This document shows, piece after piece, positions 24,956 through 33,584 of a stretch of 64,000 nucleotides of DNA. Position 1 is the stretch's first letter, and each line of letters opens with the position of its first letter. The stretch is from Cytobacillus gottheilii. Lineage in GTDB: Bacteria; Bacillota; Bacilli; Bacillales; Cytobacillaceae. The position numbers and the translations under genes were made by a program. Location of the stretch: contig NZ_KV440945.1 in assembly GCF_001636345.1 (NCBI RefSeq), forward strand, positions 2,333,631-2,397,630, in the 5' to 3' direction. Below the pieces are notes generated by a model. The model had not been told where the DNA came from. It saw only the letters and a list, made by a program, of their open reading frames with translations, and searched no databases.

Positions 24956-25624
24956 ATGCCTAAAACAGCCGTAATCGCTGGTGCAACTGGTTTAGTAGGA
25001 AGAGAACTGCTTCAGCTGCTTTTAAATGAAAATGCATACGAGAAGGTAGTTGCTCTGGTGCGCAGACCGCTGGAAATACAAAATGACAAATTAGTCGAAG
25101 TCGTTTGCGATTTTAACAACTTGCATGCTTATGAGGAACTATTTAAAGCAGAAGATATATTTTGCTGTTTAGGTACAACGATTAAAAAAGCAAAGACACA
25201 AGAAGCAATGTATAAGATTGATGTTGAATATCCTGCTGCAATGGCTAAGCTGGCACACAGACAAGGAGCACAGCATTTTATCTTGATTAGTTCAATGAAT
25301 GCCAACCCAAATTCCAGAATTTTTTATTCGCGAATGAAAGGAGAGCTTGAACAAAAAATCAAGGAATTGGACTTACCCGCCTTTTCCATCATTCATCCCG
25401 CATTGCTTGTTGGAGAACGGGAAGAATTCAGATTAGGAGAAGGTGCAGCAATCACTGTATATAAACTCTTATCTAAAATGTTTTCATCATCAAAGCTAAG
25501 TTCGATCGGAATAAAAGCACATAATGTAGCTGTGGCCATGTATAATATTGCTCAATTGGATCGCAATGGAACAAAAACATATTCATCTCAAGAGTTATAT
25601 GAACTTTCGATGAAAAACACTTGA
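24956..25624 (+). CDS. NAD(P)H-binding oxidoreductase (HTATIP2-like SDR)
   Basis: A 222-residue atypical SDR: nucleotide loop AVIAGATGLVGRELLQLLL, then IFCCLGTTIKKAKTQEAMYKID and the SSMNANPNSRIFYSRMKGELEQ segment with the YxxxK pair. It resembles the small HTATIP2/Tip30-type group common in Bacillus. The substrate is unknown. It stands alone behind its own promoter. Confidence 0.82.
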   Translation: MPKTAVIAGATGLVGRELLQLLLNENAYEKVVALVRRPLEIQNDKLVEVVCDFNNLHAYEELFKAEDIFCCLGTTIKKAKTQEAMYKIDVEYPAAMAKLAHRQGAQHFILISSMNANPNSRIFYSRMKGELEQKIKELDLPAFSIIHPALLVGEREEFRLGEGAAITVYKLLSKMFSSSKLSSIGIKAHNVAVAMYNIAQLDRNGTKTYSSQELYELSMKNT

Positions 25625-25695
25625 TGCTGGGAAAAAACGAAATTAATCTTTCTAAAACACGAATATTCAATATCTTGGTTTGGGTATTTAAACAA

Positions 25696-25833
25696 GTCCG
25701 TTCCATTGCGCTGCGGACCCTCGCTTTCCGTGGGGAGGAAGCTGAGCCTCCTCGGAGCAAGCTCCTGCGGGGTCTCACCTTTTCCTCTATTGCCCACAGG
25801 AGTCAAGGGTCCTCCGCTCCATTTCACTCATGC
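25696..25833. repeat. dispersed GC-rich intergenic repeat
   Basis: About 138 bases much richer in G+C than the surroundings, with imperfect dyad symmetry: TGCGGACCCTCG and TTCCGTGGGG on the left are mirrored by the complement of CCCACAGGAGTC and AAGGGTCCTCCGC on the right. I recall very similar blocks scattered between genes in Bacillaceae genomes; a count in the whole genome would confirm. It is not translated convincingly in any frame. Confidence 0.6.
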
Positions 25834-25851
25834 TAATAAATACATTTATAA

Positions 25852-25901
25852 TCGTAAAAAAAACCGAATGATTAGAAAGATGACTTCCTAACCATTCGGT
25901 T
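25852..25901 (-). terminator. terminator for the minus-strand SE1832-like gene
   Basis: On the minus strand ACCGAATGGTTAG pairs imperfectly with CTAATCATTCGGT and is followed by a T run. Confidence 0.65.
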
Positions 25902-25963
25902 CTATGAGAGTGTTAAATAATTATATCCCATGTCCCAGCTTCTTTATTATCTCAAATAATGAT

Positions 25964-26137
25964 TTACTCTGCCTTCATCCGATGATAAGACTGCAGTTCC
26001 TCTTCAATCATTTTCATTTTTTCTTCCTGTGCAGTGGTTGAACGTCCAAATGATTCCAGTTTTTCTACATCATCCTGGAGACGCATATATTCCATTTTTA
26101 ATTCTGCGATTTTTGTTTCTATTTGTTTATCAGTCAT
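25964..26137 (-). CDS. SE1832-like small coiled-coil protein
   Basis: A 57-codon gene with GGGAGGAATT before the ATG. The product starts MTDKQIETKIAELKMEYMRL and is almost entirely charged helix (EKLES, EEKMKMIEEELQS), like the SE1832 family of small Firmicute proteins of unknown function. It is short but has a strong ribosome site and its own terminator. Confidence 0.65.
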   Translation of the reverse strand: MTDKQIETKIAELKMEYMRLQDDVEKLESFGRSTTAQEEKMKMIEEELQSYHRMKAE

Positions 26138-26200
26138 TTTAATTCCTCCCTCTATAAATGTTGATTTATCAACGGTTTGACCCGTTGGTGGGGTGTCAAA

Positions 26201-26525
26201 AAAATATTTTTCGACACGTCTTCTAACAAAATTTTAATAATATGTGAAACTATTCCAACGTATGGGTACGCTACGCGGTCACTACTGGATAATGATGGTA
26301 AGTAGTGCTAGGAAAATATGTGATGCACAATGGATCTCTGCGTAGCTTATGATGACGTACCCTCCCATGTCTCTGGGCATCTAAGTGCCTACATTCCTTC
26401 GTTCGGTCTAGTCATAAGGCAGAGGCTAGCGAAGCTCCTTTAGGGACTCGAGGTCGAATGGAAAAAATAATGCCAGCTTCTCCGTGTCATCCTGTTGTCT
26501 AGGTCTGTTAAGGGGATGTAGAACT
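26201..26525. ncRNA. possible bridge RNA region of the IS110-type element
   Basis: This 325-base non-coding stretch is the only room in the element for a guide RNA. It is GC-richer than the flanks and contains several short complementary segments (e.g. AAGGCAGAGGCTAGCG and CTAGGTCTG). Family knowledge of IS110 bridge RNAs supports its presence; I could not fold it, and the exact ends and strand are unknown. Confidence 0.35.
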
Positions 26526-27803
26526 TTACATAGCCTCTGCGAGACTAGGAATATCCTTCATCATTCGCTGTGCGTCAAATGCTTTGTGCTTGGTACTGAT
26601 CCCATGTAACACTTTTAATAGTTTTCCGCATAGAACCACGATGGATTGCTTCTTACGTAACGGATTAACCTTACGGTTTGTGTAATACTCATGTAGCTTT
26701 CGAAAGGCTTCATTATGGCGAATCATTGGCATCATCACTCGGAAAAGGAGGGCGCGTAGCTTTCTTCTGCCCCGTTTGGAGATGCGTTTTTGTCCTTTGT
26801 GCTGACCGGAGGAATTTTCACGTAATGTTAATCCCGCGAGTTTAATGATTTGGCGTGGATCTTCATAGTGTGAAAAGCTACCGATTTCAGCTAACAAATC
26901 GACAATTGTGGTATCACCAAGTCCTTGAACCGTTGAGAGCCATTCGTACTCTACAGATGTTTGAACGAGCTCAACTAAGTGCTGTGTAATACTTTCAATT
27001 TCTTGTTCCAATTGGTTGTAACGACGAACGAGTGTGGCGATTTCAATACGGGCCATTTCACGTCCCTCTGTTACTCCGATGGAATTAGCAGCGACTTCAA
27101 TAAGGCGAATTGCTTTCGGTCGTTGGGGAGATTTGAGCCCATCAACCTGGCGGTAAAGTGCTAATACTTCATCGGGATGTTTCTGGTGAAGATCACTAGG
27201 AAATGGGGTACACTCTAGTACTGCCATTGCCATCTTTCCGAATGACGGAAAGACCTGGGTGAACTCAGGAAAATAGCGATCTAACCAGCGAATCATCATG
27301 TTTTTAACAGCTCCAAGTTCCTCTGTCAACTTACTTTTAAACGTTGACCCAACACGAAGTTCTGCCTCCACGTCTTTCAAGATTCGCGGATAACTAAAGC
27401 GTCCATCTTTAACAAGACGAGCGATCACTAAAGCATCTTTGCGGTCATGTTTGGTTGGTAAATTGTCATCCAACTCCTTTGACCGTTTGACGTGCATAGG
27501 GTTGGTCATAGCCAGGGGAATCCCCCGATCCTCGAGGAAATAGGCTAAATTAAGCCAGTAATGGCCTGTAGGTTCAATCCCGACAATGACTTCCGTTTTT
27601 TCGTATTCTTTCATTGCAGCCAAAATACGTTGATAAAAACTCAAGAAACCATCACTAGATTGTAATACCGAGAAAGATTTTTGTAGTACCCGTCCACGAT
27701 CATCTACAAAGCAAGCAAAATGTTTTCGCTTGGCAATGTCGATTCCGACTACGAGTGTTTTTTCGGTGACTTGATTTATTTTCTGATTTTGTTTAAAATC
27801 CAT
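26526..27803 (-). CDS. IS110-family DEDD transposase
   Basis: A 425-residue transposase. The N-terminal RuvC-like domain has the first Asp in VVGIDIAKRKHFA, EPTGHYW as the Glu motif, and DRKDALVIARLVKDGR with the paired Asp residues; the C-terminal Transposase_20 domain contains LSTVQGLGDTTIVDLLAEIGSF and KLAGLTLRENSSGQHKGQKRISKRG with its serine. It appears intact. GGAGTCC precedes the start. The enzyme is thought to use a bridge RNA encoded in the element ends. Confidence 0.93.
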   Translation of the reverse strand: MDFKQNQKINQVTEKTLVVGIDIAKRKHFACFVDDRGRVLQKSFSVLQSSDGFLSFYQRILAAMKEYEKTEVIVGIEPTGHYWLNLAYFLEDRGIPLAMTNPMHVKRSKELDDNLPTKHDRKDALVIARLVKDGRFSYPRILKDVEAELRVGSTFKSKLTEELGAVKNMMIRWLDRYFPEFTQVFPSFGKMAMAVLECTPFPSDLHQKHPDEVLALYRQVDGLKSPQRPKAIRLIEVAANSIGVTEGREMARIEIATLVRRYNQLEQEIESITQHLVELVQTSVEYEWLSTVQGLGDTTIVDLLAEIGSFSHYEDPRQIIKLAGLTLRENSSGQHKGQKRISKRGRRKLRALLFRVMMPMIRHNEAFRKLHEYYTNRKVNPLRKKQSIVVLCGKLLKVLHGISTKHKAFDAQRMMKDIPSLAEAM

Positions 27804-28143
27804 TTTGGAGTCCTCCTTGGTTACCTAAGTTAGGGGTCATTTCGCCACACGATTTGACACCCCGAATCATACCAAGAGGGCTCTTTTTTGTTCAAGTCCC
27901 CGAAAATCCTTCTAACAGGAATGCTCCTTATTAAAACTTATAAAACTAGTTTATAAAAAATGAATCGTTAAAACAAAAATCAAATTGACTGCTTTTTCAG
28001 TGATTTGCGAATAACGAGAGTATTCAATCTGCTAATTGTGCTATTATGTGGTAAAGCGAAACATCACTAATCAGCAAATGTTTATCAGATGCAAAATGTG
28101 ATAAGAAGAAATATAAATAGAAGAATGAAGGGGCTGCTGCAAA

Positions 28144-28761
28144 ATGAAAAAACTCTTACTCACAGGCTTCGAGCCGTTTTTACAATTTAAAATAAATCCA
28201 ACTATGAAAATAGCTGCTGAATTAAATGGACAAAGTATTGGTGACTATGAGATCCACTCGGAAATATTGCCAGTAGATTTTCGTATTGCCGGCCAGAAAC
28301 TTCTGTCTTACATAGAAAAATATAAGCCTGATACTGTTATTTCACTGGGGTTAGCTGGTGGACGCTATAAAATAACGCCAGAGCGAATAGCCATTAATAT
28401 AAATGATGGTGAATCAGATAACAGCGGAAATAAACTGGAGGATGAGCGAATCATTGACGAAGGAGAAGACGGCTATTTTACAACACTCCCCATAAGAAAC
28501 ATGATTAATAGCCTGCAAAGCAGTGGACTGCCTGCTGAAATTTCGAATTCTGCTGGAACATATCTATGTAATCACATCATGTATCAAGCTTTGCATTATG
28601 CAAAGAAACAGGATGCTGACATGAAAGCTGGTTTTATTCATATACCTGCTTCACATGAATTAGCAGTAGTGCACGGCAAAATCCCAAGCATGTCACATGA
28701 AGACTTACTAAAAGGAATCCGTATTTGTATTGAGGTGCTTTCGGAAAATGATAGATCATAA
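28144..28761 (+). CDS. pcp: pyrrolidone-carboxylate peptidase
   Basis: Pcp removes N-terminal pyroglutamate from peptides. The catalytic triad is visible: Glu in GRYKITPERIAIN (about residue 81), Cys in SAGTYLCNHIMYQAL (about residue 141), and His in GFIHIPASHE (about residue 165). The 205 residues are normal. It leads an operon with the three 5-oxoprolinase subunits, so the released pyroglutamate can be opened to glutamate. Confidence 0.93.
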   Translation: MKKLLLTGFEPFLQFKINPTMKIAAELNGQSIGDYEIHSEILPVDFRIAGQKLLSYIEKYKPDTVISLGLAGGRYKITPERIAININDGESDNSGNKLEDERIIDEGEDGYFTTLPIRNMINSLQSSGLPAEISNSAGTYLCNHIMYQALHYAKKQDADMKAGFIHIPASHELAVVHGKIPSMSHEDLLKGIRICIEVLSENDRS

Positions 28762-29521
28762 GATCATACCCGCGGTCATGCAGACAGGAGAGAGGAGCAT
28801 CCGCTTTTCTTTTGGTGAAGAGATCTCGGATGAGACTTTTCAGCAAATAAAAGTATTTGGTCAACTTATTCGAACATACGGAAAGTTTGAAATTGAAGAT
28901 GTGGTACCGAGCTACACAACCGTACATGTATATTTTCATTCGAACACAATATCACCTATTGAATGGGCACATAAATTACTTGAAAACTGGAATGAAATTG
29001 ATTTAAAAACAAATAAAGATCAACCCTATAATCATATTCAAATTCCTGTGTGCTATGAGGAAGAATTTGCTCTTGATATACAAAAAGTGATGAAACATAC
29101 AAGTTTGACACATAACGAAATGATTAACCTTCATACAGCACCAGCCTATGCTGTCCATGCCATCGGATTTTTGCCGGGATTTCCCTATTTAGGCGGTTTG
29201 CATCCACGTTTAGCGACTCCTCGCTTAGAGGTGCCAAGAGAGAGATTAGGAGAAGGGACTGTTGGCATTGGCGGTGCCCAAACAGGTGTATATCCAGTAA
29301 GTTCACCTGGAGGCTGGAATATTATTGGCCGCACCCCTCTCTCACTCTATCAGCCTAAACGCAAAATCCCTTTCCTATGCAAAGCTGGTGATATCGTTAG
29401 GTTTCAAGCAATCTCAGTGAAACAGTTTTGGGAGATTAAAAGAGATTTAGAACAAAATCCAGATGATATACAGCATTGGGTAACAAGAATATCAGCTGAA
29501 GATAATAGAGGTGAACAATGA
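28748..29521 (+). CDS. pxpB: 5-oxoprolinase subunit PxpB (KipI-like)
   Basis: PxpB with PxpA and PxpC hydrolyses 5-oxoproline to glutamate using ATP. Family motifs: SYTTVHVYF, the AHAIGFLPGFPYLGGL region, and GTVGIGGAQTGVYPVSSPGGWNIIGRTP. The ATG at 28748 overlaps pcp by 14 bases and has GAGGTG upstream; the frame is open six codons further without better support. It overlaps pxpA by four bases. Confidence 0.93.
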   Translation: MIDHKIIPAVMQTGERSIRFSFGEEISDETFQQIKVFGQLIRTYGKFEIEDVVPSYTTVHVYFHSNTISPIEWAHKLLENWNEIDLKTNKDQPYNHIQIPVCYEEEFALDIQKVMKHTSLTHNEMINLHTAPAYAVHAIGFLPGFPYLGGLHPRLATPRLEVPRERLGEGTVGIGGAQTGVYPVSSPGGWNIIGRTPLSLYQPKRKIPFLCKAGDIVRFQAISVKQFWEIKRDLEQNPDDIQHWVTRISAEDNRGEQ

Positions 29522-30282
29522 GAATAGATATAAATGCAGATGTTGGCGAAAGCTACGGTTTATATAAAATGGGTGAAGATAATGAATTGTTTCAGAGTAT
29601 TACTTCTGCTAATATTGCCTGCGGCTTTCATGCAGGTGACTATAACGTAATGTTCTCTTCTGTCAAATTGGCAGCAGAAAGAGGAGTGGCGGTTGGTGCA
29701 CACCCAGGTTATCAGGACATTCAAGGGTTTGGGAGACGAAATATTGAAATGACTCCCTCCGAAATATATAACTGTGTTGTTTATCAAATCGGTGCATTAA
29801 AAGTGTTTTGTGATGTGAATGGGATTTCTCTTCAGCATGTTAAGCCGCATGGAGCACTTTATAATAAAGGTGCAAGTGATGCACAAACAGCAAAAGCAAT
29901 TGCTGAAGCAACATATGATGCTGCGCCGAATGCCATTCTTTTTGGATTGGCAGGCAGTCAACTGCTTATACAGGCTGAGAACGCTGGCTTAAAAACTGCT
30001 GCAGAAGCATTTGCCGACCGCACTTATACTGAAGATGGCTATTTGACTCCACGCAGTACACCGCAATCGGTCTTAACCGACCGTGATCTAATACTGGAGC
30101 AAGTCAAAAATATCGTCATTCATAAAAGAGTCCGTACGCTATCTGGCAGCTGGATCTCTTTGAATGCAGAAACCATTTGCATTCATGGAGACGGACAAAA
30201 AGCGGCTGCGATTACTCGTTTTATCCGTGCTGAGTTAGAAAAAGAGGGGATTTCAGTCCTTTCGGCAGGCGATATGAAATGA
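29518..30282 (+). CDS. pxpA: 5-oxoprolinase subunit PxpA (LamB/YcsF family)
   Basis: A 254-residue polysaccharide-deacetylase-like barrel protein. DINADVGESYG, NIACGFHAGD and VKPHGALYNK are the metal/substrate motifs of the LamB/YcsF family. It is translationally coupled to both neighbours by ATGA overlaps. It carries out ring opening within the PxpABC complex. Confidence 0.94.
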   Translation: MRIDINADVGESYGLYKMGEDNELFQSITSANIACGFHAGDYNVMFSSVKLAAERGVAVGAHPGYQDIQGFGRRNIEMTPSEIYNCVVYQIGALKVFCDVNGISLQHVKPHGALYNKGASDAQTAKAIAEATYDAAPNAILFGLAGSQLLIQAENAGLKTAAEAFADRTYTEDGYLTPRSTPQSVLTDRDLILEQVKNIVIHKRVRTLSGSWISLNAETICIHGDGQKAAAITRFIRAELEKEGISVLSAGDMK

Positions 30283-31136
30283 TTCCTATCCTTAAGGTCA
30301 GAAAATCTGGCATTTACTGTTCCTTTCAGGATTTAGGCCGTAAAGGGCATCAGAAATTTGGAATTCCGATCTCAGGAGCTCTTGATCAGAAGGCTTTTTC
30401 CTTAGGCAATTATATTATGAAAAATGATCCAAATGCAGCAGCCATTGAGATATTATTTATGGGCTTAGAGCTGGAAGTGCTTGCAGATCATCGATTGCTT
30501 TTTACCGGGAGGGAAGTAAGCGCGACTTTAGATGGAGTTCCAATCCCAATGTGGAAAACATTCACTGCTAGAAAGGGGCAGATTATAAAAGCTAGTGGAA
30601 ACAAAGACTCGAAGATTAGTTATCTGTTTTCTGAAACAGGTTTTAGTGCACCTCAATATTTTAATAGTTCATCCGTATTTCCAAAAGGACAACTTGGATC
30701 AGCCCTTTCAAAAGGAATGATTCTTTATGCAGCCGGACCAGCTAGTAAAAGTGGCGAGCGAGGGTTAGTACAATCTGAAATTCCTGTTTATGAATCAGAA
30801 ATTAAGGTGAAGATTTGGAAAAGTCCTCATCTTCAAATGTTTGAAAAAAGCTGTAGACAAGCTTTTGAAAGTGTGGAGTATGTCTTAAAAACAGGCGATC
30901 GTATGGGATATTTTTTATCAGGACCAGCTATGGTTAGCAAACATGGTCATGATATTTTGTCAGAAGCTGTCCAATTTGGAACCATTCAGGTTCCAAGCAG
31001 CGGTCAGCCCATTATTCTGATGGCAGATGCACAAACAATAGGTGGTTATACGACAATTGGAAAAGTTGCGGAGGAGGATTTATGGAAGCTGGCACAGCTT
31101 CCGATCGGCGGCAAGGTTAGGTTCGCTTTTAAATAG
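30279..31136 (+). CDS. pxpC: 5-oxoprolinase subunit PxpC (KipA-like)
   Basis: The biotin-dependent carboxyltransferase-like subunit, 285 residues; shorter than some members. Signatures: SFQDLGRKGHQKFGIPISGALD, RMGYFLSGP and the C-terminal GQPIILMADAQTIGGYTTIGKV. It ends the operon. No transporter gene accompanies it, unlike in many pxp operons. Confidence 0.92.
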   Translation: MIPILKVRKSGIYCSFQDLGRKGHQKFGIPISGALDQKAFSLGNYIMKNDPNAAAIEILFMGLELEVLADHRLLFTGREVSATLDGVPIPMWKTFTARKGQIIKASGNKDSKISYLFSETGFSAPQYFNSSSVFPKGQLGSALSKGMILYAAGPASKSGERGLVQSEIPVYESEIKVKIWKSPHLQMFEKSCRQAFESVEYVLKTGDRMGYFLSGPAMVSKHGHDILSEAVQFGTIQVPSSGQPIILMADAQTIGGYTTIGKVAEEDLWKLAQLPIGGKVRFAFK

Positions 31137-31399
31137 GACAAAGCAAATAGCTGTTTTCAGTCTGGCTAATAATGACGGCCGGCAGTAATCGCAAAAAGAT
31201 AGGAAGAGAACGTTAGATCACGTGATGTTTTTACTATTAAACAGCTTCTTATTATCTATAATTATTAGTGAAATATAGTATTTGGCAAGAATGGAATAAA
31301 CTTCAATGTATATTTAATCATTTATTTCGGGTTTATAAATAGTAAAATTGAAATAGATCATATATACTAAAGGAACTAAAGCTATGTGGGGTGTGGATC

Positions 31400-32437
31400 A
31401 TGAGCTGTGATATTTGCCATCCAAAAGCATTTGGTTACACAGTATATTTTTCAGATGAAAATCAAGCAGACAAAATAATTCAATATCTTTCTGCAGAAAA
31501 TGACATGCACGACGGACATGTCATTAACCAAAGACTTGTATGGGTTTTAGAATCACTTTTCTTTGACTTTCTTGATTATGCAGAGGCACATTTAAACATG
31601 GATACTATTTTTGCCGTACAATCTGATCGCCTGGATCCTTTAAAGGCATTGCATTCATTAAAAAATGCACGAGAGTTTCAGCCTTTAAGAGAAGCCAGCT
31701 GGGTAGATGAAATCATCATCAATAAGAGTTTAACCACTCATTACCAGCCAATTGTTACGGTCGAAAACGGGCTGGTAAAGATTGTAGGGCAAGAATTATT
31801 GTCAAGAGGGCTGTCTGAAGAGGGAAAGCTGATTTCTCCTTTTCATATGTTTGAAGCAGCTCGAGTGAGAAATCGACTCTTTGCACTAGACCATGCTTGC
31901 AGAATCAATTCGGTCAGTAATGCGGGAGAAGTTGAAAAGGATCAGCTGATTTTTATAAACTTTTTGCCAACTGCAATCTATTCGCCTGAGCATTGCCTGA
32001 AAAGCACGCTTGAGCTGATTGAAAAAAAAGGCATCAAGTCTTCGCAAATTGTATTTGAAGTTGTAGAAACAGATGAAGTTAAAAACATTGCACATCTAAA
32101 GCGGATATTAGAGTATTACCGTAAGCATGGTTTTCAATATGCATTAGATGATGTTGGTGTAGGTTATAATGGCATTAATAAAATTAGAGAACTTAAACCT
32201 GACTTTGTTAAATTAGCGCTGGAATTTTCGAACGGTGTAAGCACTGATCCTGAAAAACAAGAAATGGCAAAGTCCGTTTTGGACATTACTCAGGAGATAG
32301 GTGGTGTGGCACTCGCTGAAGGAGTAGAAACTGAGGAGGATTTCCTTTATCTGCAAGCACTTGGCTATGAACTTTTTCAGGGATACTACTTCTCAAAGCC
32401 TGTGCCAAAACCCATTCAAGAATTAAAAGCAAGCTAA
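31400..32437 (+). CDS. EAL-domain c-di-GMP phosphodiesterase
   Basis: A soluble 345-residue protein. The first 105 residues form an unassigned sensor-like domain with CDICHPKAFGYTVYF; the rest is an EAL domain. The EAL motif itself reads ELL (Glu132 in GQELLSRG), and the other metal and catalytic residues are kept: INFLPT, FEVVETDE, ALDDVGVGYNG, KLALEF and ALAEGVETEED. Activity is therefore likely. ATG 31400 is used, behind GGGGTG. It stands alone. Confidence 0.85.
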   Translation: MSCDICHPKAFGYTVYFSDENQADKIIQYLSAENDMHDGHVINQRLVWVLESLFFDFLDYAEAHLNMDTIFAVQSDRLDPLKALHSLKNAREFQPLREASWVDEIIINKSLTTHYQPIVTVENGLVKIVGQELLSRGLSEEGKLISPFHMFEAARVRNRLFALDHACRINSVSNAGEVEKDQLIFINFLPTAIYSPEHCLKSTLELIEKKGIKSSQIVFEVVETDEVKNIAHLKRILEYYRKHGFQYALDDVGVGYNGINKIRELKPDFVKLALEFSNGVSTDPEKQEMAKSVLDITQEIGGVALAEGVETEEDFLYLQALGYELFQGYYFSKPVPKPIQELKAS

Positions 32438-32442
32438 TAGTA

Positions 32443-32478
32443 TGCTGCAGTGTATGAACATACGCTGCAGTTTTTTTA
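32443..32478 (+). terminator. terminator after the EAL gene
   Basis: CTGCAGTGTATG and CATACGCTGCAG (one G-T pair) form a 12-bp stem with a two-base loop, then seven T. It insulates the following biosynthetic operon. Confidence 0.9.
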
Positions 32479-32554
32479 TGCCATAAAAGCATTTTTTATT
32501 TTTATTAAGCTAGTCAATAATAAAAAATTTGATAGAATATTAGAATGTAATATG

Positions 32555-32569
32555 TTACTTTTTAAGTAA
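32555..32569. promoter_or_regulatory. inverted repeat before the KAS III operon
   Basis: TTACTT-TTT-AAGTAA lies 26 bases ahead of the first start codon of the operon, within the likely promoter zone. It is a candidate operator; no regulator gene is adjacent. Confidence 0.35.
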
Positions 32570-32594
32570 TTATATGTTTGAGGTGTAAAAGAAA

Positions 32595-33584
32595 ATGGCA
32601 AGAAAAGTGAAAATAACAGGAATAGGCATCTATTTGCCTAAAAGAATTGTAACAGCTTCTGAAATTGATATGCTGATTGGTGCAGCCCCTGGCTGGAGTG
32701 AAGCGAAATCTGGTGTCAAACAGCGACATTTTATTATAGATGAAACTGCTTCATTTATGGGAGCAGAGGCGGCGAAAATGGCACTTAAACATGCAGGCAT
32801 GAGCTTGGATGATATAGATTGTATTGTAAGCGGGAGCGGCACGATGGAACAAGCAATTCCATGTAATGCCGCTCTTATTCAAAAGGAGCTGGGATTAGAA
32901 CATTCGGGTGTACCGGCTTTTGATATAAATTCTACTTGTTTAGGATTTGTAGCTGCTCTTGATGTGATCAGCTATATGATTGATGCAGGAAAATATAAAA
33001 ATGTTCTAATCATAAATTCTGAAATTTCCTCAGTTGGCTTAAACTGGCGCCAGGATGAAAGCAGTGTGCTTTTCGGTGATGGAGCAACCGCAGCCATCAT
33101 CACGAAAAGTGAGGGTTCTTCATGTATATTGACATCAAGAATGGAAACATATAGTGCGGGTGCTGCTTTTTCTGAGATTCGCGGAGGCGGAACCAAGGTA
33201 CATCCACGCCATTATAGTGAAGAGACAAAGGCAGATTATTTATTTGATATGGACGGCAAAGCTATTTTTAGAATGTCGTCAAAATTGATGAATCCCTTTA
33301 TAGAAAAGTTATTTAGCGGAACCGGGCTGGGGATGAAGGATATCAATATGGTCATCCCTCATCAGGCAAGCTGGGCAGCGATGAAGATTATCCGCAAAAA
33401 GCTGAATGTCGAAGAACCTCGTTTTATGAGTATTATTGAAAACTATGGAAATATGATTTCTGCTTCTATCCCTCTTGCCTTATATGAAGCAATAAAAGAA
33501 AAACGAATTCAAAGAGGTGATCGAATTTTGCTGCTGGGAACTTCTGCTGGTCTGAGCATTGGAGGAATGGTTCTTGAATTTTAA
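32595..33584 (+). CDS. KAS III (FabH/OleA-like) condensing enzyme
   Basis: A 329-residue thiolase-fold ketosynthase. The catalytic Cys115 lies in DINSTCLGF, His256 in VIPHQAS and Asn286 in ENYGNMISASIP, so the Cys-His-Asn triad is complete. It opens a tight six-gene operon with ATP-grasp, SDR, metallo-hydrolase, adenylate-forming and GNAT-like genes, which argues for a secondary-metabolite or special-lipid role rather than housekeeping fatty acid synthesis. Start has GAGGTG upstream. Confidence 0.9.
   Translation: MARKVKITGIGIYLPKRIVTASEIDMLIGAAPGWSEAKSGVKQRHFIIDETASFMGAEAAKMALKHAGMSLDDIDCIVSGSGTMEQAIPCNAALIQKELGLEHSGVPAFDINSTCLGFVAALDVISYMIDAGKYKNVLIINSEISSVGLNWRQDESSVLFGDGATAAIITKSEGSSCILTSRMETYSAGAAFSEIRGGGTKVHPRHYSEETKADYLFDMDGKAIFRMSSKLMNPFIEKLFSGTGLGMKDINMVIPHQASWAAMKIIRKKLNVEEPRFMSIIENYGNMISASIPLALYEAIKEKRIQRGDRILLLGTSAGLSIGGMVLEF

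Larger units (their letters stand above)
26188..27865 (-). mobile_element. IS110/IS1111-type insertion sequence
   Basis: A 1.7-kb element around one DEDD transposase gene. The 11-bp inverted repeat GGGGTGTCAAA (26190-26200) / TTTGACACCCC (27853-27863) marks its ends; inverted repeats of this kind separate the IS1111 subgroup from IS110 proper. Its left end abuts the small hairpin AACGG-TTTGAC-CCGTT (26172-26187). The non-coding stretch between the left end and the transposase stop (26201-26525) is long enough for the guide (bridge) RNA these elements make. The sequence from 27866 to 28143 beyond its right end holds no gene I can recognise. Confidence 0.85.

Noticed and set aside
25588-25891. 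ORFs across the GC-rich repeat
   Set aside because: Open frames on both strands come from the skewed composition of the repeat; none has a start signal.
32595-33584. Housekeeping FabH
   Set aside because: The gene is embedded in an operon with ligase, SDR and hydrolase genes and no other fab genes or FapR-type site.
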